A DNA stretch of 64,000 nt from Dulcicalothrix desertica PCC 7102 (GTDB taxonomy: Bacteria > Cyanobacteriota > Cyanobacteriia > Cyanobacteriales > Nostocaceae), in contig NZ_RSCL01000007.1 of the NCBI RefSeq assembly GCF_003991905.1, positions 384,136 to 448,135 of the forward strand, read 5' to 3'. Every line of letters begins with the position of its first letter. Within the stretch, counting starts at the first letter, position 1. A program made the position numbers and the translations under genes. This document shows positions 33,530-43,634 of the stretch, in pieces. The notes beneath the pieces were generated by a model. The model worked only from the letters and a program-made list of their open reading frames with translations, was not told the origin of the DNA and made no database searches.

Positions 33530-35794
33530 ATGCTGAAGAAGCTACAAAAAAAGCAAATTTCTCTGATTGCGGGTGCTGGGTTGTGTGCCTTTCTAGCTGG
33601 AGCTTTAGTTTCAGCCCCTGAGATTGGCAAAAACTTTGGTAATTTGTTTAAATCTGGTAGGGACAAACCTGAACTCCTAACAGAGGAAACAAAAGCCAAA
33701 TCAGCCGTACTACCTCTGGTTGTACAATCCCCGCAGGAACGGACGGCTAAACTTGAGGCTATTGCCAAAGGTTCTCCCTCAACTGACCGCAACCGCGCAC
33801 GCTATCTTTTAGCCAGCGATTTGATTGAAAGTAAAGATGCCAAAAACGCCCTAAAGCATCTTGATCAGCTCGAAAATGATTACTCACAACTGGCGCCTTA
33901 TGTCATTCTCAGACAAGCACAAGCGCACGAAATGTTAGGAGAAGATGGCAAAGCGTCAGATTTACGGCAAAAGGTAATCAAAGATTATCCAACGCACCCT
34001 GCTACAGGCAAAGCGCTTTATTTGATTAGCACTAAAGAATATCAAGACCAAGCAATTGCTCAATTTCCGTCACATCCTCTAACTTGGGAAATTATCAAGA
34101 AGCGCTTGGGCGAAAATCCTAACCAACCACAATTGCAGTTAGCATTGGCAAAATACTCGTTTGACCAACCGGGTATTACTGAAGTTTTGAACAAACTTGT
34201 CAATGACCCAACTCTTAAACCCGAAGAATATGAAATTTTGGGAACTGCATTTTGGGAAAATAATGAGTTTGGTAAAGCTTCAACCGCTTACAGCAAGGCG
34301 CCTCGTACTGCTCGCAATTTATACCGTGCTGGACGCGGTTTGCAAATTGGTGGAGAGCGCGAACAAGCTGCTGCGACTTATCAGGCATTAATTAAAGAAT
34401 TTCCAGAAGCGCAAGAAACCGGAACAGCGTTAATACGAATGGCAGAAATAACATCTAATAAAAAAGATGCGCTCCCATATCTTGACGCTGTTGTCAGTAA
34501 ATTCCCTGATAAAGCAGGTGCCGCGCTAGTTAAAAAAATAGAAATTCTTAAATCACAAAACGATGGCAAAGGTGCAGAAACTGCACGCAAGCTATTAATT
34601 GACAAATTTGGCAATACTGAAGAAGCTGCCGAATACCGTTGGAAAGTTGCTCTCGACAAAGCCAAAGCCAAAGATTTTAAAGCTGCTTGGCAATGGGCAG
34701 AACCAATTGCTACCAACAACCCCGATAGCATTTTGGCGCCGCGAGCAAGTTTCTGGGTCGGAAAATGGGCTTCATTACTCGGTAAACAAAACGAAGCCAA
34801 ACAAGCCTATGAGTACACAGTTAGTAATTTTCCATACTCATACTACGCTTGGCGTTCAGCAGGGCTTTTAGGGTTAAACGTCGGAAACTTCAACAACGTT
34901 AGAGATTTAAAACCTCAAATTGTTGAACTTGTTCGTCCTGTACCTACAGCAGGTTCAGAAACATTTAAAGAATTATACCTGTTAGGGCAAGACCGGGATG
35001 CTTGGTTACAGTGGAACACCGAATTCCAAAACAAAATGCAGCCAAGTATAAACGAGCAGTTTACCGAAGGCTTAATGCAACTTGCAAGAGGTGAAAATCT
35101 TAAAGGTATTGACACAGTTTCGACGCTCGAAGACCGTGATGCACCTGAAGATTTAGCACAATATCAAGCACTAAAAAAACAGCTTATCTATTGGCAAGCG
35201 CGCTACCCCTTCCCATATATCGACATCATCGAAAAATGGTCAGCGCAGCACAAAGTCAACCCACTGCTCGTGACAGCAGTAATGCGTCAAGAGTCCAGGT
35301 TTGAGAAAAAAGCTAAATCAACAGCAGGCGCCACAGGCTTAATGCAAGTAATGCCAGCAACGGCAGAATTCATTGCACCGCAAATTAAACAGGATATCAA
35401 GAACATACAACTTGAAAAACCTGAAGACAATATCATGCTCGGAACATGGTATCTAGGACATACCCACGACCAGTACAAAGAAAACTCACTCCTGGCAATA
35501 GCATCTTACAACGCAGGCCCTGGTAACGTATCCAAATGGTTAACAACCTTACCAAAAGACGACCCCGATAACTTCGTCGAAAACATACCCTTCGACGAAA
35601 CCAAAAACTACGTTCGTCAAGTATTTGGTAACTACTGGAACTATCTGCGTTTGTACAACCCTGAAATTTCGCAAATTGTCGCGAAATACTCAGCCGAACA
35701 CCCCAAACTACCCCACGAAGGTTCACAAGACCAAGCAGCAACACAACAACCTGCCGCAGAAACACAACAAAAGACCGAAAAACCCAAACAGTAG
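33530..35794 (+). CDS. Slt-type soluble lytic murein transglycosylase with TPR superhelix
   Basis: Periplasmic enzyme that cleaves peptidoglycan glycan strands with formation of 1,6-anhydromuramic acid. Start ATG 33530 gives MLKKLQKKQISLIAGAGLCA, a signal anchor; a TTG at 33464 would add unconserved residues. About 480 residues of TPR-like helices follow (KASTAYSKAPRTARNLYRAG, RASFWVGKWASLLGKQNEAK). The C-terminal SLT domain holds the catalytic Glu in AVMRQESRF, then GATGLMQVMPATA and IASYNAGPGNVSKW. The end is a Gln-rich low-complexity tail. It is similar in plan to E. coli Slt70. The gene stands alone. Confidence 0.92.
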   Translation: MLKKLQKKQISLIAGAGLCAFLAGALVSAPEIGKNFGNLFKSGRDKPELLTEETKAKSAVLPLVVQSPQERTAKLEAIAKGSPSTDRNRARYLLASDLIESKDAKNALKHLDQLENDYSQLAPYVILRQAQAHEMLGEDGKASDLRQKVIKDYPTHPATGKALYLISTKEYQDQAIAQFPSHPLTWEIIKKRLGENPNQPQLQLALAKYSFDQPGITEVLNKLVNDPTLKPEEYEILGTAFWENNEFGKASTAYSKAPRTARNLYRAGRGLQIGGEREQAAATYQALIKEFPEAQETGTALIRMAEITSNKKDALPYLDAVVSKFPDKAGAALVKKIEILKSQNDGKGAETARKLLIDKFGNTEEAAEYRWKVALDKAKAKDFKAAWQWAEPIATNNPDSILAPRASFWVGKWASLLGKQNEAKQAYEYTVSNFPYSYYAWRSAGLLGLNVGNFNNVRDLKPQIVELVRPVPTAGSETFKELYLLGQDRDAWLQWNTEFQNKMQPSINEQFTEGLMQLARGENLKGIDTVSTLEDRDAPEDLAQYQALKKQLIYWQARYPFPYIDIIEKWSAQHKVNPLLVTAVMRQESRFEKKAKSTAGATGLMQVMPATAEFIAPQIKQDIKNIQLEKPEDNIMLGTWYLGHTHDQYKENSLLAIASYNAGPGNVSKWLTTLPKDDPDNFVENIPFDETKNYVRQVFGNYWNYLRLYNPEISQIVAKYSAEHPKLPHEGSQDQAATQQPAAETQQKTEKPKQ

Positions 35795-35859
35795 CACAAA
35801 AGGTATTAGGGAAGGCCTTTTTCTTCCCTTCACCTTTTATCTAAAATCCGCCTTATACC

Positions 35860-36270
35860 TTATAACTGTTGTAATAGCTGATTAATTGATAATACAGGTA
35901 TGGGTGAATCTAAAAAACCCTGTTTGTCGCGCGTTAAAATTGCTTCCAACCCCTGACTCACTGCACAGGCAATTTGGACTGCATCCTCAAAATCTGCTAT
36001 ACCTGATGTGAATGCTGACTCCAAAATCGCTCGATTAACAGAGCAAATAATCATTGAATTCAGTACCTCTAGAACTGCCTGCCTTGCTTGCTCGATACTA
36101 CGAGTATGTTTTTCAGCTAAATAAAAAATGTCTGTTAATGTTGTGGCTGTCGCATACCCAACAACACGACCAGACTTTATTGCTTGGAACAATAATTCCG
36201 CATCTTGTACAAATGGCTCTCGTTGCAATAAAAAATCTAGAATAATATTTGTATCAATTAAAACTCTCAC
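35860..36270 (-). CDS. PIN-domain toxin (VapC-like)
   Basis: PIN-domain ribonuclease of 136 residues. Acidic residues for metal binding are visible at Asp6 (MRVLIDTNIILD), in GIADFEDAVQIACA and in ILTRDKQGF. PIN toxins of type II systems cleave RNA and are neutralised by a partner antitoxin. Its ATG overlaps the stop of the upstream gene by 4 bp (ATGA), the translational coupling typical of toxin-antitoxin pairs. Asp6, Glu and Asp positions appear intact, so it is probably active. Confidence 0.88.
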   Translation of the reverse strand: MRVLIDTNIILDFLLQREPFVQDAELLFQAIKSGRVVGYATATTLTDIFYLAEKHTRSIEQARQAVLEVLNSMIICSVNRAILESAFTSGIADFEDAVQIACAVSQGLEAILTRDKQGFLDSPIPVLSINQLLQQL

Positions 36271-36497
36271 GTCAAATACTTCTCCACCCGACGCTCTTCT
36301 AACATTGCCTCTACCTCTTCATCTGTAGGTGCGGGTTTATCTGTTTTTAATAAACCTCGCATTCGTTCAATGGCGTTCGACCTTTCAGGCAGAAAGCTGC
36401 TTGTATCTTGTAGTGATTCAACTATAGCACTTACCAATGCTAGCCGCTCACTTGGCGACAGTCTGTAAGCCTGCTCCTTAAGTTCCTGTAACGACAT
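36267..36497 (-). CDS. Antitoxin partner of the PIN toxin
   Basis: A 76-residue acidic helical protein (MSLQELKEQAYRLSPSERLA, then an acidic tail PTDEEVEAMLEERRVEKYL). The SPSERLALVSAIVESLQ stretch is shared by many small cyanobacterial antitoxins. It precedes and overlaps the PIN gene by 4 bp. As in other type II systems it likely binds and represses the toxin and may regulate the operon; no separate DNA-binding motif is obvious. Confidence 0.78.
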   Translation of the reverse strand: MSLQELKEQAYRLSPSERLALVSAIVESLQDTSSFLPERSNAIERMRGLLKTDKPAPTDEEVEAMLEERRVEKYLT

Positions 36498-36718
36498 AGG
36501 CTGCTCCTTAAAATAGAGGTATCCATATTCTAATATGCCTGATAATGCTTTGTACTACCAGACCCGCCAATTATATTGTGTTATCCAATCGGCGCCCAGT
36601 AGATAATTTTCTCTACAACGATAATATATAAGAAGATTTTATAGAAAGTTTATAAAGTTTTGACCGTGCTGTGGGAATCCTATAAAAGAAGCGATAGTAT
36701 GCAGCACAAGGTGAGAAT

Positions 36719-39700
36719 ATGCCTTTAACTTCGAGAGTCCCAGGTTATGAAATTACGGAAGTAATTTATGAAGCTGAGAATACAACAGTATATCGAGCCA
36801 AATCGCAAAAAAATAACTTGCCTGCGATTTTAAAGGTTGTAAAGGCAGAATTTTCAACCCCAGAGCAGGTTTATCGGCTAAAACGCGAGTTTAAGATTTG
36901 CGAAAACTTGAATTTGGAGGGAGTCGTCAAAGTTTACGGTCTAGAAAGCTCTGACAATCAGCTTATTCTAGTAATGGAAGATTTTGGCGGCATTAGTCTT
37001 AAAGATTTTTTCTCCACACACACTTTATCCCTAGAAATTTTTCTTCTGATAGCCATACAGTTAGCCGAGTCTTTAGCATCTTTACACTCAAGACGCATCA
37101 TCCATAAAGACATTAAACCGAGCAATATCATTATTAACCCACAAACGCTACAAGTCAAAATCACTGATTTTAGTATCGCTGCAAGGTTTCAAGATGTTGA
37201 ACTTAATAACTCAACTCAACTCGAAGGAACACTCTCATATATATCTCCTGAACAAACTGGACGAATAAACCGCAAAGTTGATTACCGTACTGATTTTTAC
37301 TCTCTAGGTATAACATTTTACGAGCTTTTAACTGGACAGTTACCGTTTGCAAGTAATGACCCATTAGAAATTGTTTATGGACATACAGCGAAAGAGGCAA
37401 CACCAATTAGAGAATTAAGTCAAAACTTATACGAGGAAATTCCCGAAGCTATTGAATCGATTATTACTAAACTTATGGCAAAGAACCCAGACGCACGTTA
37501 TCAAAACGCATCTGAGTTATTAGCTGATTTACAGCAGTGTTTAAATCAGTGGAAAACCACGGATAAGCTTACAAACAAAGTAATACTATCTAATAAGATT
37601 TGTGAAGTATCGAGTACTACAACAAGCAAAGAAGTTTTAGACTTAGCGACGGTTATCAAAGCAACGAGTGCAATATCAAGCGAAATAGTTCTCGATAAAT
37701 TGCTTCTGAAATTGCTGCATATTATTATTGAAAATGCTTCTGCTCAAATTGGTTGTATTATTCTCGAACGTGATAACGAGTTATTTATCGAAGTCGCTGA
37801 CACAAATCAAGATATATCGCTAATTCAATTACAATCAACACCCGTCAATACTAGCAGCGATATTCCGGTTACAGTCGTTAATTATGTTGCTACAACTAAA
37901 AAACCATTAGTACTAACCGATGCGAGTCAAGAAGATATTTTTATAGAAGACTCTTATATTCTCAATAAACAACCTAAATCTATCTTATGTACACCGATTT
38001 TCTACCAAAATAAATTTCTAGGTGTTGTTTACCTAGAAAATAACCATTATACAGGCGCCTTTACCCAAGAAAGACTGCAAATTCTCCAAGTTCTGACCTC
38101 ACAAGCAGCTATTGCAATAGAAAACGCACGTTTATTCAGCGCAGAACAACAAAAATCTCAACAGCTAGCTGAATCATTAAATAAACTAGCACAGCAAGAA
38201 GAACAATACCGTAACATCTTTGAAAACACCATTGACGGTTTATCTATCTACGATTTAGAGTCAGGTCAATATCTTACTGTAAACCAAGCGCTTTGTGAAA
38301 TTTACGGTTATGAAGCTTCCGAATGGTCAAATATTCAACCCCTAGATTTTATTCACCCAGACTCACAACATGTACTTGCTGAGTTTCTTGATATTCTCAA
38401 CGCAGGTAAAGAATTTTATTGTGAAGCTGTAGTTATTCGTAAAGATGGAACATTAATAGACGTTGAAGTCAAAGCTAATGCGATTACCTATAACGGTAGA
38501 CACTGTGCATTATCAGTCTCACGTGATATTACAGAACGTAAACGAGTGGAAGCTGAACTGCGACAAAAAGAAGAACAGTATCGAGGAATTTTTGAAACAG
38601 TCACTGATGGTATTGGTATTTTTGACCTCGAAACGGGAAAGTTACTAGCGTCAAATCCTGCTTACTACACAATGCATGGTTATACTTGTGATGAATTTAT
38701 ACGATTAAACCCCTTAGAATATATACATCCAAACTCGCATCATTTATTTGGTGAGTGTATTAACGCTGTAAAATCAGGTAAATCATATAGTTGTCAAGCA
38801 ACAGATATCCGTAAAAATCGCACTTTATTAGATATCGAAGTTAAAGGTATACCGTATTTGCTAAAAAACAGGCCTTGTATTTTAGCTGTTGTACAAGATA
38901 TTACAGAACGTAAACGTACCTTAGAAGCACTCGAACAACGCTCTCAAGAACTCTCTCAAACCTTATTAAAACTCCAGCGTACCCAATCTCAACTTGTCCA
39001 AACCGAAAAAATTTCTCAACTTGGACAACTTGTAGCAGGTGTTGCCCACGAAGTAAATAACCCTGTTAGTTTTATCAACGGTAACTTAACCCATGCAAAA
39101 CAATATATTGAAGACCTAGTTAACCTAGTCAATTTATACCAAGAAAAATACCCCAACCCTGACAGCGAAATAGAAACCGAAATCGAAAATATCGACCTTG
39201 ACTTTTTACTCCAAGACCTCCCCAAACTAATCATCTCAATGAAATTAGGCACCGACCGCATTCGTGATATCATGCAGTCGCTTCGTAACTTTTCGCGTTC
39301 CGATACAGGTGAAAAAACTCAAATAGATATTCATCAAAGTATCGATACAACTTTAATCGTACTCTCTCACCGTCTCAAAGCAAAACCCGAACGCCCAGTA
39401 ATTCAAATTATTAAACAGTATGGAAAATTACCATTAGTTCCGTGTTTTTCCGGTCAAATCAACCAAGTATTTATGAATTTACTAGCCAACGCTATCGATG
39501 CATTAGAAGACTCAAATACTGGTAAAAGTTACTTAGAAGTTGAGAAAAACCCTAATCAAATCAAAATAACCACCGAACTAGTAAACGATTCTACATCTTA
39601 CATTCAAATTAAAATTGCTGATAACGCTTTAGGCATGACTGAAGAAGTCCGCCAAAAATTATTTGATGCATTCTTTACCACCAAAGTAGAAGGCAAAGGA

Positions 39701-39823
39701 ACAGGTTTAGGACTATCAATAAGTAACCAAATCATCACAGAAACACATAATGGCAAACTAGAATGTTTTTCATCACCTGGAAAAGGCGCCGAATTTGTTA
39801 TCAAACTCCCACTCACTAATTAA
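36719..39823 (+). CDS. Hybrid Ser/Thr kinase-GAF-PAS-PAS-histidine kinase
   Basis: 1034 residues. The N-terminal Ser/Thr kinase domain (about 8-275) has VKVYGL, IIHKDIKPSNI (HKD in place of HRD), DFSIA in place of DFG, and LEGTLSYISPEQTGRIN. Then come GAF (about 310-465), two PAS/PAC domains (490-610, 615-735), a coiled coil and a histidine kinase with His777 in VAGVAHEVNNP and GTGLGLSIS near the end. Cyanobacterial Ser/Thr-His dual kinases (Hstk type) normally carry a large AAA ATPase module between the Ser/Thr kinase and GAF; it is missing here. Altered HRD and DFG motifs suggest weak or no Ser/Thr kinase activity. Confidence 0.88.
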   Translation: MPLTSRVPGYEITEVIYEAENTTVYRAKSQKNNLPAILKVVKAEFSTPEQVYRLKREFKICENLNLEGVVKVYGLESSDNQLILVMEDFGGISLKDFFSTHTLSLEIFLLIAIQLAESLASLHSRRIIHKDIKPSNIIINPQTLQVKITDFSIAARFQDVELNNSTQLEGTLSYISPEQTGRINRKVDYRTDFYSLGITFYELLTGQLPFASNDPLEIVYGHTAKEATPIRELSQNLYEEIPEAIESIITKLMAKNPDARYQNASELLADLQQCLNQWKTTDKLTNKVILSNKICEVSSTTTSKEVLDLATVIKATSAISSEIVLDKLLLKLLHIIIENASAQIGCIILERDNELFIEVADTNQDISLIQLQSTPVNTSSDIPVTVVNYVATTKKPLVLTDASQEDIFIEDSYILNKQPKSILCTPIFYQNKFLGVVYLENNHYTGAFTQERLQILQVLTSQAAIAIENARLFSAEQQKSQQLAESLNKLAQQEEQYRNIFENTIDGLSIYDLESGQYLTVNQALCEIYGYEASEWSNIQPLDFIHPDSQHVLAEFLDILNAGKEFYCEAVVIRKDGTLIDVEVKANAITYNGRHCALSVSRDITERKRVEAELRQKEEQYRGIFETVTDGIGIFDLETGKLLASNPAYYTMHGYTCDEFIRLNPLEYIHPNSHHLFGECINAVKSGKSYSCQATDIRKNRTLLDIEVKGIPYLLKNRPCILAVVQDITERKRTLEALEQRSQELSQTLLKLQRTQSQLVQTEKISQLGQLVAGVAHEVNNPVSFINGNLTHAKQYIEDLVNLVNLYQEKYPNPDSEIETEIENIDLDFLLQDLPKLIISMKLGTDRIRDIMQSLRNFSRSDTGEKTQIDIHQSIDTTLIVLSHRLKAKPERPVIQIIKQYGKLPLVPCFSGQINQVFMNLLANAIDALEDSNTGKSYLEVEKNPNQIKITTELVNDSTSYIQIKIADNALGMTEEVRQKLFDAFFTTKVEGKGTGLGLSISNQIITETHNGKLECFSSPGKGAEFVIKLPLTN

Positions 39824-39838
39824 CATATATTTACGGCT

Positions 39839-40663
39839 TTAAACATTACGCCACTCTCGCAAAGCAATTTTTGAAGCTTCGCTAACAACGGAACTTAAAT
39901 TACAGTGGTACAAAGCTGCACACGAAAAAAAGCCAATCTCTACAATATAAGCTTTACCCTCAGAAATACAAAGGTCAAGTGCCCAAATTGAATCAGGTTG
40001 CCAACCACATGCAATAACCTCTTGAGCTAACAAATGTACCTGTTCTGGCATTCCTTCAGTATAAAAAGGTTTACCATACTGTTTATACTGAGAGGCGCCA
40101 ACAATCTTCCCATCGCTAACAATAACTCGCCACTCACCATCAATTTGTCTTTCTTTTGCCACAACAACCAGTATATTTTCATCCTCAACCGGAAGGCGCC
40201 GCATAAATTCCTGTAGTACACTTATTTCCGACAGTGAATATACATTTCCAGCAAACAGCTTAAGAGGACTATCAGGACGAACGAACAAACGTTTGGTTGA
40301 TTGAGCTAAATTATGAAGTCCTGGGTCTCTATTGGCAACTCGATAACATAAATCTTTCAAAGGCAAAATATAATTAGGGCTGTTTAGCAACCACTTGGAT
40401 AAATACTGATAATAATTCGTACAGTAATAATTCTTAATTTCACCAATTACCCCAGGCGCCCAAGGTAAAATTAAAATTTTAGAAGCTACATGAATAGAGC
40501 CGTAAAATAATATACATTCTTCTTCTGGGAAAAAGTGTGTAAAATCTGTATCTTCTTTAGCATAATCAATGACTCTTACTTGATGTCCTTGATTTTTAAT
40601 CTCTGAAACTAGTGGAATAATCGAACTTCCAAACACACCATCTTCAACAATCCAATTAACCAT
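39839..40663 (-). CDS. ATP-grasp domain protein (DUF4343 type)
   Basis: 274 residues resembling the ATP-grasp-like DUF4343 family. Recognisable parts are PEEECILFYGSIHVASKI, FVRPDSPLKLFAGNVYSL, ILVVVAKERQIDGEWRVIV and WALDLCISEGKAYIVEIGFF, the last supplying the metal-binding acidic and Asn/Glu positions of ATP-grasp enzymes. These proteins are thought to ligate carboxylates to amines or thiols, but substrates are unknown. The upstream neighbour is a broken Uma2 gene on the same strand, 7 bp away. Confidence 0.75.
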   Translation of the reverse strand: MVNWIVEDGVFGSSIIPLVSEIKNQGHQVRVIDYAKEDTDFTHFFPEEECILFYGSIHVASKILILPWAPGVIGEIKNYYCTNYYQYLSKWLLNSPNYILPLKDLCYRVANRDPGLHNLAQSTKRLFVRPDSPLKLFAGNVYSLSEISVLQEFMRRLPVEDENILVVVAKERQIDGEWRVIVSDGKIVGASQYKQYGKPFYTEGMPEQVHLLAQEVIACGWQPDSIWALDLCISEGKAYIVEIGFFSCAALYHCNLSSVVSEASKIALREWRNV

Positions 40664-40669
40664 ATTACA

Positions 40670-41046
40670 TTAAGGCGCCCTTTCTATATAATCATCATCA
40701 CTTATATGCGCTTGCCCACCTAAACTTTCATCAATTAATAACGAGACATCAGGCTGAGGTTCATATTATCTGAATCTAAACGTACCGTAACGTTATCACC
40801 TAATTCAACGCCTGGAGTAGAGACCTTGTAAGCTCCTAGCCAAATAATTAAATTTCCATGCGGTTTACCATGACTATTAAAACGCAGTGGTGATGCCACG
40901 TAGACGACTCCCTCAATTAATTCTGCTTTTTTAACATAAGGCATTGCGCTATAACGACGTTCAAATTCTTGCCGTGTAAGTCTATCACCACTTTCTAGAG
41001 GCGGCACAAAAACGTTATTATCGAATCGTTGTATTTGTGCTGTCAT
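40670..41046 (-). pseudogene. Uma2 family gene, frameshifted and truncated
   Basis: From ATG 41046 the frame is a good Uma2 start (RFDNNVFVPPLESGDRLTRQ, KKAELIEGVVYVASPLRF, DNVTVRLDSDN). Just after LDSDN a small indel breaks the frame, which then ends at 40735. Reading from the shifted frame restores the family sequence EPQPDVSLLIDESLGGQAHI and SDDDYIERAP before a stop at 40670. The catalytic C-terminal half is gone. So one frameshift plus a 3' deletion. Confidence 0.85.
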
Positions 41047-41270
41047 TTTTATTCATCCTTGAAAAGCAGCATAGTAGCTTGAATCTAACATACAACGATT
41101 TTCAAATGTATCAAAGCTAAGAAATATTTTAAGGTGCCTTTGATACAGCTAGAGCTAGCTTTGTACGCTCAAATCTACTAGCAAACGGCACCTGTGCTAA
41201 TTCTTCTCTACATGTTCAATTACGAAATGCACCATAATAGGATAGTACAAACCCACGTGAAAACTACGAT

Positions 41271-41555
41271 ATGTTAACCTACAAGGCTATGTATAAGTTC
41301 CTAGATGAGGGCGTACATGGGGAGGTGTTAGATTTTCCTGGCACTATCACTTTTGCAGAAAATCTGGAAAGAGCAAGGATTTCCTTAGCAAGTGCCCTTG
41401 TTGATATGGCACTTACAAATTTAATTAATGGTGAACCTTTGCCTACACCTAATTCTTTATTAACTGATTCCGAAGCTGATATAGAAGAACCGATTCATCT
41501 TATACTTACAGGTGCTTCCCGTGTCAAAGTTGTACCAGATTTAGCTGTGTCATGA
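41271..41555 (+). CDS. hicB: HicB-like antitoxin
   Basis: 94 residues with the HicB fold pattern: YKAMYKFLDEGVHGEVLDFP (substrate-strand motif normally ending in PG/PD), ARISLASALVDMALTNL, and a short C-terminal strand. The partner hicA begins inside its stop codon (ATGA). HicB sequesters the HicA ribonuclease and usually represses the operon. Here the antitoxin is upstream, the reverse of the classic hicAB order but common in cyanobacteria. No separate HTH or ribbon-helix-helix domain is evident at the C-terminus. Confidence 0.85.
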   Translation: MLTYKAMYKFLDEGVHGEVLDFPGTITFAENLERARISLASALVDMALTNLINGEPLPTPNSLLTDSEADIEEPIHLILTGASRVKVVPDLAVS

Positions 41556-41740
41556 AACGTCGAGATTTAATTAGTCACTTAAGCCAGCATGGTTGTAGGT
41601 TGGTACGTGAGGGAGGAGAGCATTCTATCTGGGAAAATCCTGCTAATAACGCAAGGACTTCTATACCTCGTCATAGGGAAATATCTGATTTTACAGCAGT
41701 GAGGATATGTAAACAATTAGGAATTCCGGCGCCTTTCTAA
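41552..41740 (+). CDS. hicA: HicA-like mRNA interferase toxin
   Basis: 62 residues with the whole HicA dsRBD-like domain: MKRRDLISHLSQHGCRLVRE, GGEHSIWENP (catalytic His in GGEHSIW) and SIPRHREISDFTAVRICKQL. HicA cleaves mRNA independently of the ribosome. Translationally coupled to hicB by a 4-bp overlap. The catalytic histidine is present, so it is probably active. Confidence 0.9.
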   Translation: MKRRDLISHLSQHGCRLVREGGEHSIWENPANNARTSIPRHREISDFTAVRICKQLGIPAPF

Positions 41741-41776
41741 AAAAGATAATCTTTTAAATAATATCTAAAGAGAGAA

Positions 41777-41804
41777 TCTTGTGGCATTCGCATTCCTGCC
41801 CGTC
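41777..41804 (+). repeat. Short oriented intergenic repeat (TCTTGTGG family), diverged
   Basis: TCTTGTGGCATTCGCATTCC followed by TGCCCGTCC. The left arm has lost pairing to the right arm. It lies 37 bp downstream of hicA in the gene's orientation. Confidence 0.5.
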
Positions 41805-41905
41805 CTTCATAAAACTTAAAACCCTCACCAAAGAACTAGAAAAATCTTTCTAAAGTCTCTGTGGTAAAAAAGAAGTTATATATAGATAAGAAATTAGGGA
41901 ATGAC

Positions 41906-41931
41906 TGCACAGGCTTTTCGGCCTGTGCCAC
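41906..41931 (-). terminator. Hairpin downstream of leuA
   Basis: GCACAGGC and GCCTGTGC form a perfect 8-bp stem with a 6-base loop, 5 bp after the leuA stop codon. No U-run follows, so it may be a transcript-end stabiliser or a derivative of the TCTTGTGG repeat rather than a classic terminator. Confidence 0.5.
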
Positions 41932-41935
41932 AATA

Positions 41936-43537
41936 TTAACTGTTGCTTGCTAATTGTGCGTGCTGGCGTTGTTGCTGACTCGAAGCATACAACCGATTCA
42001 GTGCATTCACATATGCCTGTGCTGACGCCACAATAATATCGGTATTTGCTGCATGACCCGAAAAGACTCGCCCTTCATGTTGTAAACGAATCGTTACCTC
42101 TCCAAGCGCATCAATACCCGCTGTCACAGATTGTACAGAAAACTCGATTAATTGATTAGGTACATTCGCCACGCGGTTGATAGCTTTATAAATTGCATCA
42201 ACTGGCCCTGTTCCTATTGCCGCATCTGTTAACTCTTCCCCATCCGGGTTACGTAATGTAACGGTCGCAGTTGCCCGTGCATGGTCTCCACATGACACCT
42301 GTACTAATTCAAGTTTGAATAACTCCGGCGCCTGTTGAATTTCATCGTTAACTAATGCCTCTAAGTCCCAGTCGGTTATTTCTTTTTTCTTATCAGCGAC
42401 TTCTTTAAATCGAACAAACGCTTTATTTAAATCTGTCTCTGTTAACTCATAACCTAATTCTTTCAACCGAGTTCTTACTGCATTACGCCCAGAATGTTTA
42501 CCTAAAACTATTTGGTTCTGAGTTAATCCAATCAACTGAGCATCCATAATTTCATAGGTAAGTTTATTTTTCAAAACTCCATCTTGGTGAATACCTGACT
42601 CGTGAGCAAAAGCATTGGCGCCTACAATTGCTTTATTTGGCTGAACTAACATTCCCGTTAAACTAGATACTAAACGAGATGTCTTATATAGTTGGCGTGT
42701 ATCAATATTTGTTAATGGCTCAAGAGAATTTGCAGGTCTTCCTAAGAAGGGGTTAAAATACTGCCGACGTACATGTAAACCCATGACTAATTCTTCTAAT
42801 GCCGCATTACCTGCACGTTCACCAATACCATTAATTGTACATTCGAGTTGACGGGCGCCGTTTTTGACTGCTTCTAAAAAGTTCGCCACTGCCAAACCCA
42901 AGTCGTCATGACCGTGAACAGAAATTATCGCTTTGTCAATATTGGGGACATTTTCTTTTATCCCTTTTATTAATGCTCCAAACTCACTTGGTGTGGTGTA
43001 ACCAACTGTATCGGGGATATTAACCGTTGTGGCGCCTGCATTAATAACTTTTTCTAATACTTCGTACAAAAACTCTGGATCAGAACGCCCAGCATCTTCG
43101 GGTGAAAACTCTATGTCATCAGTGAAAGTTTTAGCGTATGCGACCATTTCTTCTGCAACTGCCACAACTTCACTTCTAGTTTTTTTCAACTTATATTGAA
43201 GATGAATATCCGAAGTCGCTATAAAAGTGTGAATTCTTCCTTTAGCAGCACCTTTAATAGCTTCTGCTGCTGCCTTGATATCCTGGTGTCGTGCGCGTGC
43301 CAAACTACAAATAATTGGCCCGTCTTCTGTACCAACAGTTTGGGCTATTTTGCTAACTGCTGCAAAGTCACCAGGAGAAGCAAATGCAAACCCTGCTTCG
43401 ATGATGTCTACACCAAGACGCGCTAGTTGCTTGGCTATGACTAGCTTCTCGTCGATGTTGAGCGTGGCACCTGGAGACTGTTCGCCGTCACGGAGTGTAG
43501 TATCAAAGATGATGATTTTGTCTGTGCTGTTATACAT
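41936..43537 (-). CDS. leuA: 2-isopropylmalate synthase
   Basis: First committed enzyme of leucine synthesis, condensing acetyl-CoA with 2-oxoisovalerate. The full-length protein (533 aa) has a TIM-barrel domain with [20 protein letters not shown] and the metal/catalytic segment [19 protein letters not shown] [38 protein letters not shown] follows, and the C-terminal regulatory domain for leucine feedback starts at about residue 400 ([20 protein letters not shown]). Close in length to other cyanobacterial LeuA. The gene is monocistronic, with no leader peptide or T-box seen upstream. Confidence 0.96.
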   Translation of the reverse strand: MYNSTDKIIIFDTTLRDGEQSPGATLNIDEKLVIAKQLARLGVDIIEAGFAFASPGDFAAVSKIAQTVGTEDGPIICSLARARHQDIKAAAEAIKGAAKGRIHTFIATSDIHLQYKLKKTRSEVVAVAEEMVAYAKTFTDDIEFSPEDAGRSDPEFLYEVLEKVINAGATTVNIPDTVGYTTPSEFGALIKGIKENVPNIDKAIISVHGHDDLGLAVANFLEAVKNGARQLECTINGIGERAGNAALEELVMGLHVRRQYFNPFLGRPANSLEPLTNIDTRQLYKTSRLVSSLTGMLVQPNKAIVGANAFAHESGIHQDGVLKNKLTYEIMDAQLIGLTQNQIVLGKHSGRNAVRTRLKELGYELTETDLNKAFVRFKEVADKKKEITDWDLEALVNDEIQQAPELFKLELVQVSCGDHARATATVTLRNPDGEELTDAAIGTGPVDAIYKAINRVANVPNQLIEFSVQSVTAGIDALGEVTIRLQHEGRVFSGHAANTDIIVASAQAYVNALNRLYASSQQQRQHAQLASNS

Positions 43538-43634
43538 TTCGGTATTCTTGTTAGTTTTTAGTAGCTACAAAATATTTTCAACTGGAAGCAAACTTAATGT
43601 TTATAGGTTTTAATATTGTAAATAAATACTAAGA

